From positions 1-64,000 of the forward strand of contig NW_026116067.1 of NCBI RefSeq assembly GCF_001640805.2: a DNA stretch of 64,000 nt. Reading direction: 5' to 3'. The stretch's first letter is position 1. Each line of letters begins with the position of its first letter. Origin of the DNA: Lates calcarifer (Eukaryota > Chordata > Actinopteri > Centropomidae). The notes beneath the pieces were generated by a model that was not told where the DNA came from, did not search any database, and saw nothing but the letters and a program-made list of their open reading frames with translations. A program made the translations under genes and the position numbers. Positions 34,334-46,600 of this stretch are shown here, piece after piece.

Positions 34334-37300
34334 GATTCCTGCCTGGCCTAAAGGCACAACAGGTAGGCGGCTGCACCTGCTGATAGTGACGCTCTGCCTT
34401 CAGATATCATAGTTTTGTTTTTACCTGCTGTGACATCACTGTGACGTTCACGTTCCATTAAACGACCTATATGTTCGTAAAACGATCGTGGGATTTAATC
34501 CGACTCACAAACATAAAACACAGGATTATCATGGAATACTCTGATACTTCCTAACTACTCCCCCCCCCCCGTGTTCTCTGGATCTTTCAGCCACTCATCA
34601 TGGTCTTCATCAGCTGTGTTTTAATGTTCTCTTCCAAGGTCAACAATGAACTTCATGTTCATATTTCATTAAGGCTCCTGTGCAGAGCATTGACAGGATC
34701 TATTGGCAGAAATGGAACATAATTTACAAAGACGTGTTTTTATCAGTGTGTAATCACCTAAAACTGATCATTGTGCTTTCGTTTGCTTATAATGAACAGT
34801 TAATATCTACACAGAGAGCGGGTCCTCCTCCATGGAGTCTGCCGTGTTTCTACAGTAGCCCAGAGTGGACAAACTGAACAGGAGTTCTGTATAGAAGTTG
34901 TTCACATGTTGTTTTGTTATGACTAGAAAAGCACAGATACAGAGACGTACAGACGCCTGTAGGAACTGTCTCTTAACGTCTTTGCTAAAATCACAATATA
35001 GGTTTAAATTCGGTAAACTGCTCTAAGCTCCAGTAACTTATCATGTGATTACCCAATAGAATATTTTATCTAAAGGTCCACTTATCCTCTCCCCCTTTGT
35101 CTGAGCTTTCAGCTGCATGTCACAGTCTTCATCTGAGGTGTTACCAACATCTTCTTGTTGTAGCCTCTGAAATCTGTATTTCTGAGTATTTTCCGCTTTT
35201 ATTTGTCTTATGTGAGATTTGTTCATATAAAACAAGGTCAGACGATTTCAGAAGGAAGCGATTAGTGAAAATAATTGTTTTATGAATCGACAGTGAAGAT
35301 GATCATCAGCTGCAGCGTTTTCCGTTTCATCTACAGCCTCAGTGATTCCTGTGCTGACAGCGAGTTTAATGTGTCCTTACTCTTATTTATGGCTCCATGT
35401 GAAATATTCCTTTAATGTTTTCATAACACTTCTGCAGGAACACATCCTGTTTTATTGGTGATTGTATCTGTTTTATTACCTGAGGAATCTCTGTAATATT
35501 CCTGCGATATTCTGATCAAACATTGAGGAGATGTTTCTGACCTTATAAAAACACAGCACTGGAATATTCAGAGAGGGACAGTGTGTGACCTTCCAGAGCC
35601 TCCATCTGTCTTTATGGAGGTTTTTACTGTAACGCTGCTGTGATATTTGCTGTGGAGACTTCAGTAAAATGAACTGCATGTTTATAGTGATGTCCTCAGG
35701 AGTTCACTTTGGTTTCTTCGTGTGCAGCCGTGCATTGAAGCATCAGTCAGTCAGATGGGTGGTTGGACAGTCGGTCAGTTGGTCGATCGGGCGGACAGTT
35801 GATCAGACAGATGGTTTGACAGTCGGTTGATTGGACAGTCAGTCAGCAGTAAGGCGTCTCGCTCTAAGGAAACATTTCAAAGATTATTTTTCTGCATTTG
35901 CTGTGTGTCCAGCTGCGGGACAAAAACATGAAGGATTTAAGGAACGTTTCAACCACAACATTAAAACCCTCTGTATTTACCATTTATAAGCAGGATATAT
36001 AAATGATAAACGGATGACTCATTTTACAGATAAATAAACCGTCTTTAGAAACTCGATAACTGCGTGGAGTTTAAGTGTTTCTGAAGTTTTTAGTTGCGTT
36101 AAATAATTGTAATTTTGGCAGCTGTGGTCTTCCATACATTTCCTGACACTGATTGATGATTAGAAAACTGTGTTTCCTGTCAGTCATCTGTCCTCTGTGA
36201 CGTCGGCTCTCACACTCAGATTATCTGTAATCTTATATGTCACAGATTAGAGGGAGAGGAGGCGTATTACATCACACTCACTGTTACTTACATTCACACA
36301 GTTTATCTGCTGACGTCTCCACGGACAAAACTCAGACGTTTCACCGACGATTCGTCTGCATGTTGAGCAGGGACGCTTCTGACAGATACAACAGAGGATG
36401 AAGGGAGGAAGGAAGGAAGGATGGAGGAGAGGAGGGGAGGATGGGGGATTAGGATGCAACATCTGTGCGTTTGTTTTACATTTGGAAAATGGAGCTTTAT
36501 GGAGACGATGGTGGAGACAGACGTCCAGTTAGTTCCTGCTTTAGTGATGAGTCAAAGTGAATCCACAGAATATCAGTCTGCAGCTTTTCTGATAATAAAC
36601 AGAATCTCTGTTGTTTGGGCCAAACTTTCTGTGGGAATTAACGGGAATAACTGCAGATTAACCTGTAACAGGGAATTTAAATGTAGCTTTAAAAACATGT
36701 TGCAGCATCACATGGTTAAAATCAGATTTAGTGTAAATTCAGCTGAATTTCTCTCCTGCTCTGGTCTTTCCTCCATCACATGCACAGATGAAAATACTTT
36801 CATTTTACATTTTAAATGAGACTTTATTCAACATGCATGTTTTTTGTTGTTCAATTAAAGTTTTGCTCACAAATAAAGTCAAAAATGTCACTCACAGTTT
36901 TTATTAGTTTGTCTGTCTATGACAAAACAAAATGTTTATGTCTGTATATGACACAGTTTGTATAAATTACACCAATATTTCCTGTTAATTCTCGTTAATT
37001 CCCATAAATTTGTTTTGTTTTCGTTCTCTTAGAATGAGCAGTTTATATCTACGTGGGGAGCGGGTCCACCATGTTTCTACAGTAGCCCAGAGTGGACAAA
37101 CTGTTTTTAAGTTGACGCTGCAGCTTGTATATGGACTTTTACAAACTACTACGTACAATATCTAAATGTAGCTATATAAACAAAGCTCTTCACTTGATGG
37201 ACTTGTTGATGTGATTGTTGATGCCATTTTGTCACCTGATGGCCTCCGTACAGGGGGACAGATATGCAGCTGGCTGCAGTCTGTTGTCTCATCACTAGAT

Positions 37301-39102
37301 GTCAGTAAATCCTACACACTGCTGCTTTAAAGGAGCGCTCCATTCGACATCCAGCAGTTTTCTATGAGCAGATGATCGTGTTTGTTTAATTGTGAGAAAC
37401 AGAAGTCGTGATTGAGATTAATGTTGGATTAATTCTGTTTTCATCACTGATTAATCTGTTGATCTGTTTGTGACCAACAGTTAGATTCAGTTTGTTGAAA
37501 GAAAAATCAGTCATGTGATGCAGCCTGTTGTTGTTGTTGCCCCCCCCCCCCCCCAGCTGTCAGACGTGTTGTTTGATTCATTGTTGGTCCTGATCTGATT
37601 TCACAGCCATATGGGCTCATTTTCTGCCTCATAAACTCTCCTCAGCACAATGCAGTTAAAGCTTATTTGGATGGAAAAGGTCAAACACAGTCAGTCTGCT
37701 GCTCACTCACTGTTTGCTTCTCGCTCAGTGACACCGAGCAGCAGCTGAAGATCCCACAGCGCCCCCTGCAGGCCGCTCAGCAAACACCCTGAATATTTAT
37801 CTCCTCACAGTTTGTCTTCAGGGTGGCGCTACAACAGAAATCTCTGTTTGTCTTCAGTCTTATTACAATTAATGATTTGTTTTTGCTGAATAAGAAACAG
37901 TCTGAGAGTTTTACGATCTTCGCTGTTCAACTTGATGTGATGAAGTTTTCTTCGTTGGAGTTTGTCAGTGCGTCAGTTTATGTTGCTGTCATGATTCCAG
38001 AGAATATTTGAGGTGTTGTCGGGGACGTTAACATGAAAACCCATCTACTCACCAGTCCACCTTTACAGCCTCGTTGTGTTTCTACTCACGCTCTTTCAAA
38101 CTCTCACTAACTTTCTAAGAAGAAAGGCTTTTGTAGAAGAGCTCAGAGCTAAATGAAATGACCAGTTGGAAGCTTAGTGGTGGAGACGTTGATGTCATGT
38201 GACCGTGGTGTAGTTGGTTTATAGCCTAACATTAGCTTCTTACCGCCTCACAAAATTTCATCTTTAAAATAATTAGTAATTCAGAATTACAGTTTGGATC
38301 TTATTCCAGGTCAAACAGAGAGAGATCAATTATTAATTAAAGGGATAAATGAGTTTACAAAAAAAAAAAATCAGCATACATCAAGAATAAAGTTTCTGAT
38401 ATTATAATGAGTAATGAATATTAACTGGGGTTTACATGGAGCAGTTTGTGTCAGGAGGGTTAATGATTCACTAATTACATCTGTCTGTTTCCTGTTAGAA
38501 CCAAACTTTCCAGGAAACTTTAAAGGACCTACAGGGAAATAACAGACTGCTGTGATCTGACTGAATCATCGTCACTGGGATTAACTGAGTGGAAATAAAC
38601 GGAACATTTAGAACAGTTAGACCTGAAATTACAGACCTGATGATAACAGGTAACGTCCGAAGAATCTTTGTTATCACACAATCATGTGATGCAATTGATT
38701 AGAATTTGGTAGTCAAAGGTCAAAGGTTTTTGGCCACAACTTTAGAATTTACAAACTAATGAACTGTAACTGGACATTAATCAGTTTTCTGCAGCTTCAG
38801 GTAACGTGTTAAATATTTAAAGTTATTGTTATAAACATTAACAGTGAATCAGTTCAGTCTGATTTAACCTGTGAACCTGAATCACTCACAGTGTTTCTGA
38901 CTGAGTCAGGTACTGTTTATTTAGCTGTTTCATGTTAGCATGTTAGCATGGAGCTAACATCACTGGTTAATCTGGGGCCATCTGTCACACACACACACAC
39001 ACAGTAGTGTATTTGTGTGTGTGTTGATTGACAGCTCCTGTTGCAGCTGTGGCAGACTGTGGGGGTGTAACTGAAGGTGACAGGTAGCAGATGTGTCCAG
39101 AT

Positions 39103-39139
<37 letters not shown>

Positions 39140-39173
39140 TGAGGGAGTCGGTGTGTCAGTCAGTGCTTTTCCT

Positions 39174-39209
<36 letters not shown>

Positions 39210-40650
39210 AGTAAACCTGTAAATTATTTACGTCTTTCAGTCTCAAGTTTGTTTAAAAGTTTCTGAACTAAACTTTTAGTTTCAGACTAAAAATCACAGT
39301 TTGGTCAGTTTTATGTTCAGTGGTGCGTTCACTGACGGTTTAGGGTGTGTTCTGTGTGTAATCTGCAGTCGATTCTCTCAGACGTTGGACTGCCTCTCAC
39401 CTGGGAGGCCTCACCTGACGAGGCTGTGATGAAGTCAAAGCCTCAGACTTTCTCCTGTTTTCTCTGACGGTAGAAATCGGAGTTGTTTTCCTTTTTAACG
39501 TCACATAAACTCAGCTGAACTGAACCAAATGTCTCCAGACTCCTGCTGAGTTTCGTGTCCTCGGAGGAAGCTGGACCCCCCCCGCCCCCCACTCGGCCCG
39601 GAGGATCCGGATTATCTGGAACGTCAGGATTATAAGTGAACGGCGGCCGGCTCTCCTCTCGTCATCATCGACAACAAACAGCAGTGTGAGGTCCTGAACA
39701 CAGATCCACAGATAACAGCCTGTAGGTGCTCTTTAGTCTGATTACCGCTGTGACAGTGAAGTGAGCTCCTCTGGTGAGTTTCAGCTTCATGCAACACTCA
39801 TGCTTTTCACCGACTCAGGACACGTCTGCAGAAAACACACGAGGAGGAAACGCCACGTTTACTCCTGATGATCAGCTCCTAATCAGCTGACAGATTTTAC
39901 TGATCTCTGTCCTTTGAGAGGGGAAACTTCCTGCAGGTGGAGAATCCATCACACGTCAGTAGAAAGTCCGTTTAAATGAACAGACACAGGCTGTAAACTT
40001 TACAATCTGACCACAGCAGTTACTGTTGGAGACTGCACAGAGTGAGAAGGACGCTGATAAACCAGCAGATCCCCGAACACTCTGACCTCCAGCACTCGTG
40101 TCCTGAGGGAGTCTGAGTGGAGGGAGATGAAGGTTACGACAGCGACAGTTTTATTGCAGAGAAAAATGGAGGAAAGGTTATTTCTGGCTTGTTGAATTCA
40201 CTGAGTTATGTTCTGTCAAACTGCAGATAAAAAAAAAAACAGATTTTATTTTTTATCTCTGAGTGTTTAGAACTGCAGACTGTGGTGTGTTTGAGCTGGA
40301 ACATCAGCTGGTGATGTTCTGCCTGTATGGGTATTTCCTGTATTTTTACACAACTTCTTTTATTCCCCCTTTACAGGGACTTGTGTATAACACCCAAGTG
40401 TTTCATTTGAAAATGTTCAGAACAGTCTCAGTTTTTCCGTCCTGAGGCTCCTGTTTGTCGTAAAGCAACGTGCACAGTGTACAGGAAGGCTGAGAGTTTA
40501 CAGGTTAATATTTAAAGCGTGGTTCTGGGCTGCATTACTGCAGATTTATGAAGAAAAACATTGTGGTTTATGATCACCTGTGAGTCGGTAGAGATTCAAG
40601 AGTTGATGGGAAATTTCACCAGGTGGAGCAGCATTGATCGTAAACCTGGG

Positions 40651-40687
<37 letters not shown>

Positions 40688-43600
40688 AATCAGCATATTT
40701 TCCTACTTTGATGAAATCATTAACTCTGCATATTTGACCTGCTCTCACTTTTACCTTCTCGGGGAAATTGGGATTAATTATAATTGTTTTTTAATTACCC
40801 TCTCTCTCCCAGCTGTGGAGAGTTTCCTCATTCACAGGAAACGCTGCTCACATCACCATTGTTAACCCCCCCACTAAACTCCCCCGTCCTCCCGATGTGT
40901 TCCTGTGTTTATCAAGCCATTAGCTGTGGGTTTACTGTGTTAATAAGTGTTAATGTGCAGTAATGAGGATGGAGCGTGGCACATTACTGGGAGCACTGTT
41001 GGCCCACCTCCTGTTTGCTGCAGCCAGCTGCTCGACAAGAGGAGGAGGAGGAGGAGGAGGAGGAGGAAGAGGAGGAGCAGCACAAGTCGCTGCTACTTAG
41101 AACCAACTGATACAGGCTGTTAAAGCAGAGACGCTCAGTGTGCTCACGATGTTTACAGACACAAACAGTTTGAAACGGTTAAAATGACTTTAATACTTCA
41201 GAAAGTTTTACTCAGAATTAAAGAAAAAGATCCTTTTAGTTTAACCAGAAACATCTCTATATATCTCTACCAGACTCCATTGATAAAAACAGGGATTTAA
41301 CCAGGAGCTGCTGGAATACCACTGCCTCCATCTGTTAGTGTGTCTGTGTTACTGTGTGGTACTTTTACTTCAGTAAAGTATCTGATTACTTCTTCCACCA
41401 CTGAAAGTCACACAGTAACACAGACACACTAACAGATGGAGGCAGTGGTATTCCAGCAGCTCCTGGTTAAATCCCTGTTTTTGTCAATGGAGTCTGGTAG
41501 AGATTTATAGAGATGTTTCTGGTTTGTGATCTTCCTGTTCCCCAGATGATGATTCATGAGGATTTTAGAGATGTTTGTAGTCTTCGTTCAACCGAATAGA
41601 TGTTCTCATTCCTCCAGTAGAAACTGTAGAAGTTACTATTCTGCTTTGTTTCTTCATCATTTGAAACCATTATCACACTGCAGACCACAGACTGTAGCGT
41701 CCTTCCTCCTCGGCTCCTCCTGCTGATGGTGTCTGTACTCGGTTCGGTTCTGTTGTCAGGCTGAGCTGTGAACCATGTTCAGGTCTGACTGTGTTGGGAA
41801 GGTTGCAGACAGCTGATAGAGTCACATGCTGCTGGTTTCTGTTTGTTTGTTGTAGCGATGCCTTACTCTGTGCTGGTCTGCTGTCACGTTAGTTATTTGT
41901 TCTGTGTGAGAAAACCTTTTCAAAGCAACGTTTAACGTCTTTGAGAAATAACAGAATTACAGCCGCGATGTTTGTGCCAGTTTTTCTGTGTCAGTTTCAG
42001 AATTGTTGCACCTCTGCTGTTTAAAGACCGTGTCGGTAAAAATGTTGGGTAATTTTTCCAAACAAAAAAATATCCAGATAATAAAAACAGGAACCACAAT
42101 CACATGAGATAGAATAAAGACGCTGCCTCTCAGATAAAAAAGCATCAAACTAATCTCCCGATGCTCAGTCTGAGAAAAGAAGCATCTGTTTGGTAACGAG
42201 TCAGTGTCGTCCTGGCTCCTCTGTCAGGAAACTACAAACCAGCCATGTTGTTAAAGTCACTACAATCCTCCATTATTCTCACCTGAAACACGGCAGAGAG
42301 AAACAGGAAGAACAAGTTTACAGTTTTATACCTGAGCTGATAAACGTTCGAGGTAATTCTTGTTTTCAGACGATTTCATGGATTAAATCTGAACGTTTCT
42401 CAGACGTCACATGTTTTATTCAACGTGAGGAGCTGAAAGCTGCACAGTCACTTTTCCTGCTCCGCAGACTCAGCAGCTGATTTCACTAATGACTTCCTCC
42501 TCTGTGCTTCGGCTCGGTGTTGATTAGTGAGACGAGCGGCGGTGGAAATCTGCAGCTCAGACCCGTGATTGGACGCTGAGGAAAACATTTACAGAAACAC
42601 TCCGATAAACTGCTGAGTTTATAGAAGCAGAAGAAGATGATGATGAGCTGACTGACTGCAGAGTTTCCTGGAAAGATCACGATGCACCACGACTCTTATC
42701 TATATCATGTTTCGATCCATTGGTTAAAAAGTTTTTTAAGCACAGACATCAAACCTACTGTTCTACGTTCTCAAGTGTCATGATTGGACTTGTGCCACAT
42801 GATTTTCTGATGATGATAAAACAGGTAAAAACTCCACTCCAGTTCCACATTAAATATCAGCGTTTCTCCAGAGACAGAACATCAGATGAGCTGCCGCTAA
42901 CGTTAGCTCAGCCTGGTTTTAGGTTAGGATTCCTTCAATGTTCATGGTTCAGGAGGTTTTTACTGGAAGCTGAATTAACCACACAGGTCTCCTCCTCTCC
43001 AAAACAAACAGACCAGCTGATTAAAACCAGTACAAACACTGAATGAAGAAGTTTCACATTAAAAATCAATGTTTCTGTGACGCTCATGGGCAGACAAAGG
43101 AGAGCAGGTCATCTGTGAAGATTATCTGGTCAACTAAACCTGGAAGGATCAGAAACTTTAGCTGCTCACAGTTTATTTCCTGTGGAGGAACCAGGCTGAA
43201 GCTGACTTCAGTGTTGGACTACAGAAACACATCATCACTTTTAGGAGATAAAATCTGGCTCCTGCTCTCAGATCAGAGTGAGACATCCCTCCAACCTGCA
43301 CCAGAGGTGAATGGACATGTTGAACTCCTGACCTCTGTCTGTGTTCGGGTGTGTTTGTTTTGTTGGTCGGAGTGGACCGGAGGTGGAGACGGCAGAGTGA
43401 AGCTTCACGGCTCTGGAACATCTCTGTTTGTTACCAGCCGCAGTGACAGGCCCTTTTCGGTTCCACTAAACATTTGGGTGAAGAAATTAATGGACATGTC
43501 TGTTTGGATTTGCTGTTGGATCGGCTCTGGTCGCTCTGACCGGTGGAGGAGAAATAACTGTTCAGACGGGAGGAGATGATTTTAACTGAGAGACAGAGAG

Positions 43601-46600
43601 GAAGGAAAACTCCCCTGGTATCAGGTTTCCTTTGAGGTAGAAAAGTTACAGTTTCACTTCTTCTTGTTTTTGTGTGATGAAACAAGCTGTTGTGGTTTTC
43701 TCTGGATGTTACAGGCCGTTGATGTGTGTTTAGGAGCTGAGAGACAAATGTGTTTCCTCAGGACGATGATGTTGCTCAGTGTTTGAAGATCCTCAGACGG
43801 GGACTATAAGACCTTCAGCGAGGTAGTTTGTAGCCAGGTGTAAAGCTGGATAAAGGTCAGAACCTCCAAGTCTGAGGTCATGGGATGAAGCTTGTCGATC
43901 TCAGAAGATTGTGGATAGAAGCAGCTGTAATTAATTTCCTCTTTCGGGGGTCTGGGTTCAGCTTTAGAGATAGGGTGAGGAATCAGGGTCCTCCTGGGCG
44001 TCTTCCTTTGGAGGTTTTATTGACCATGTCCAGCGGGGAGGAAATCCGGGGTAGAACCAGAACTCTCTGCAGGGATCATATTATGTCCCATCCGGTCTGG
44101 GAACACCTCGGGATCCTCCAGGAGGAGCTGGAAAACGTTCTTGGGCAGAGCGACATCTGGATTAACCAGCTTCGCCTGCTGCCTCCACCGATGACTCCAT
44201 TTTTACGAGATCTTGAGAAAAATCTTGTGAAACCTATGTGAGATCACAAGATATCCAGAAACTGTTAAGAGATCTCATTTGCTTCTTGTGCTGCCTCCAC
44301 CCAAAGGTGTTTAGATATTTAAGATATTTTTTTATATTTAACATCCACATGAGTTTCCTGGATGTAATTCCTGGTTTTGTTTCAGAACCAGGATAAACCC
44401 TGGATATCACATAGCTCAGATGATTCTCTGCTGTGTTTCTGGTGCACTATCACTATCAACTCAAGTTACAGTCAAAACAATTTGATGGTGAATAATGATA
44501 ATGATCCTTATTGGTTTGCAGCAATGTAAATAATGACCAGCATGCTGAAACAAATGTTCCAGGAGAGGAGGGTGAATATTCAGTAAACCTTGTCCTAATG
44601 CATGCTGGGAGCAGAGATGAAGGTGGAGATGAGATAAATATGGCCGCTGGTGTGTGGAGGACGTGTCTCTGCTGTAATGGTGTGTAATGTATTCACACAC
44701 TGTGTGATGTGTGTGTGACTGTGTTTGGCTGTGATTCATACGGAGGCAGAGGAAGTTTACGTCCTCTCAGTCATCACACTGACACAGATATACATCCACT
44801 GTGTGTGTGTTTATGATTCATGATTAGTCATCCGAGCTGCAGAGGGAACTGTACATCCTGCAGCAGAGAAAATAACGAGTATATGAGATTTAATCAGCTC
44901 TAATGAAGCTCAGGCAGAGAGAGGAGCAGCCACTTCCTCACGAGCTGAATCATCTTCTGTAAAAACAGCCGTCAGGGCCTTTCAAACAGCTCATCATGTT
45001 GAGTTTCATCAGCTGTTTTTCATGGAGGAGGGACATGGAGGTAAAAGAAAAATTCTGAAGGTTGAAAAAAAAAGATGTACTTTTACGAGATGTCTAGAAT
45101 CTTTTAAGACATCTGACAAAACTTTAGATTTTTCTGTCTGTTTGGGAATCAGCTAAAGAGAAGGATTTCCTACATTTCCTCTGGTCAAGAGAGGTCCCAG
45201 GAAAAAACACTGTTCTCTAGAACTACTGTCCAGGACCTTTTCCAGCTGTAAAAGTTCCTCCAGCACGTTGTGTGATTTGTATTTCCACAGCAGGGTTGTA
45301 GCAAAAGCATGACGGCTTCCTTTTGTACGCTCAACAATATTCAATATACATGATCATAATAATGACCATTATCTGTATCTGCAACCAAAATCATAAGATG
45401 ACAGATAAAAACAATAAAGTTCTATCAGAGGAAAAATAAGAGTGTAATGATTTTGAAACAGTATCGTAATGTGATAGACGAAGAACAGTGAGGGAATCCC
45501 TACAAATGCACCAATGTTCCCTTGGACTTGAGGATAAACTGATTAGAATTTGGTCAGAAGCCAAAGGTCAGAGGTCAAGGTGTCTGCAGATAAATACCTA
45601 CCTGGTTAAACCTGTGAAAGAACCAGAACATGTAGATGAGCTCATAAACAGTCGTCATCAGAGAAAGACAAAGATTCTTCATGTCTCTGAGCTGCTCGGT
45701 GTTAACACTCATGTGACCTGTAGTTTACAGCTGCAGCGGGAACGTTGTAGTTTTGTGTTTCAAACTGATGATGATCAGTAAATAAAACTGAGTCCAGGCT
45801 GTAAAACCTCACTGACTCAGCAATTCTACAAACGTATGAATCAAACCAGAGATCTTTTTGTTATGTTGTGTCCACTGTTTATGACTTGAAGGTGTCACCT
45901 CCCTGAAAATAGCTTCAGAAACAAGTGATAAAAGCAGAGTGACAAACCGCACACTGCCCCTCTACCTTTGATCCATCTCATCTATTTAAAAAGATCCAGA
46001 GCTGAGTGATGATGAGATTATGGAACAGCTCAGCGTGGATGTAAAGAGCATGAAGACGATCGGCTGCAAGGCTTTATAGGACGACTCGGATCAAAGAGTG
46101 AGGAGACGTTAACGTGCAGCGGCAGGCATCACGGCAGCTCATCTTTGGCAGCAGAAATCCCACCTTGGGGAGACTTATCTTTCCCAGTGTGAGGATTAGG
46201 GCCATGTTTGGAGAATAATACACAGTGTACAGTGTGCTTATGTAAGACGCCAGCCTGTGAGCTCTGCAGGCTCATTCAGCCTCAATCCACCAGCAGCTGC
46301 AGCCTGAAGTCTGCAGGACGCAAAACATGGTGGAGGAAACAGGTGGAGACGGTTCCACAAGTTCTCAACACAAAATGACAGAATATCACCACTCAGATAT
46401 AATGAGGTTCTTAATCAGGTCTGCTCCCTAAATGTTGACTGTTCGTCCCTGGTTTGACTCAGAAAATGTCAGTCACCGAGTCATTACCCTTTTTTAGCTG
46501 CACAGTGCACAACAGGCTGTAAACATAAAGCAGAAACTACTGGAGTAACAGCGAGTGAAAACAGTCAGTGACAGTGTCAGCAGCCCGAAAGGAGAGACAT

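Noticed and set aside
43043..43579. 178-codon plus-strand frame in mdga2 intron 1
   Set aside because: No similarity to any family I know, low-complexity Cys/Ser/Arg content, and no conserved motif.
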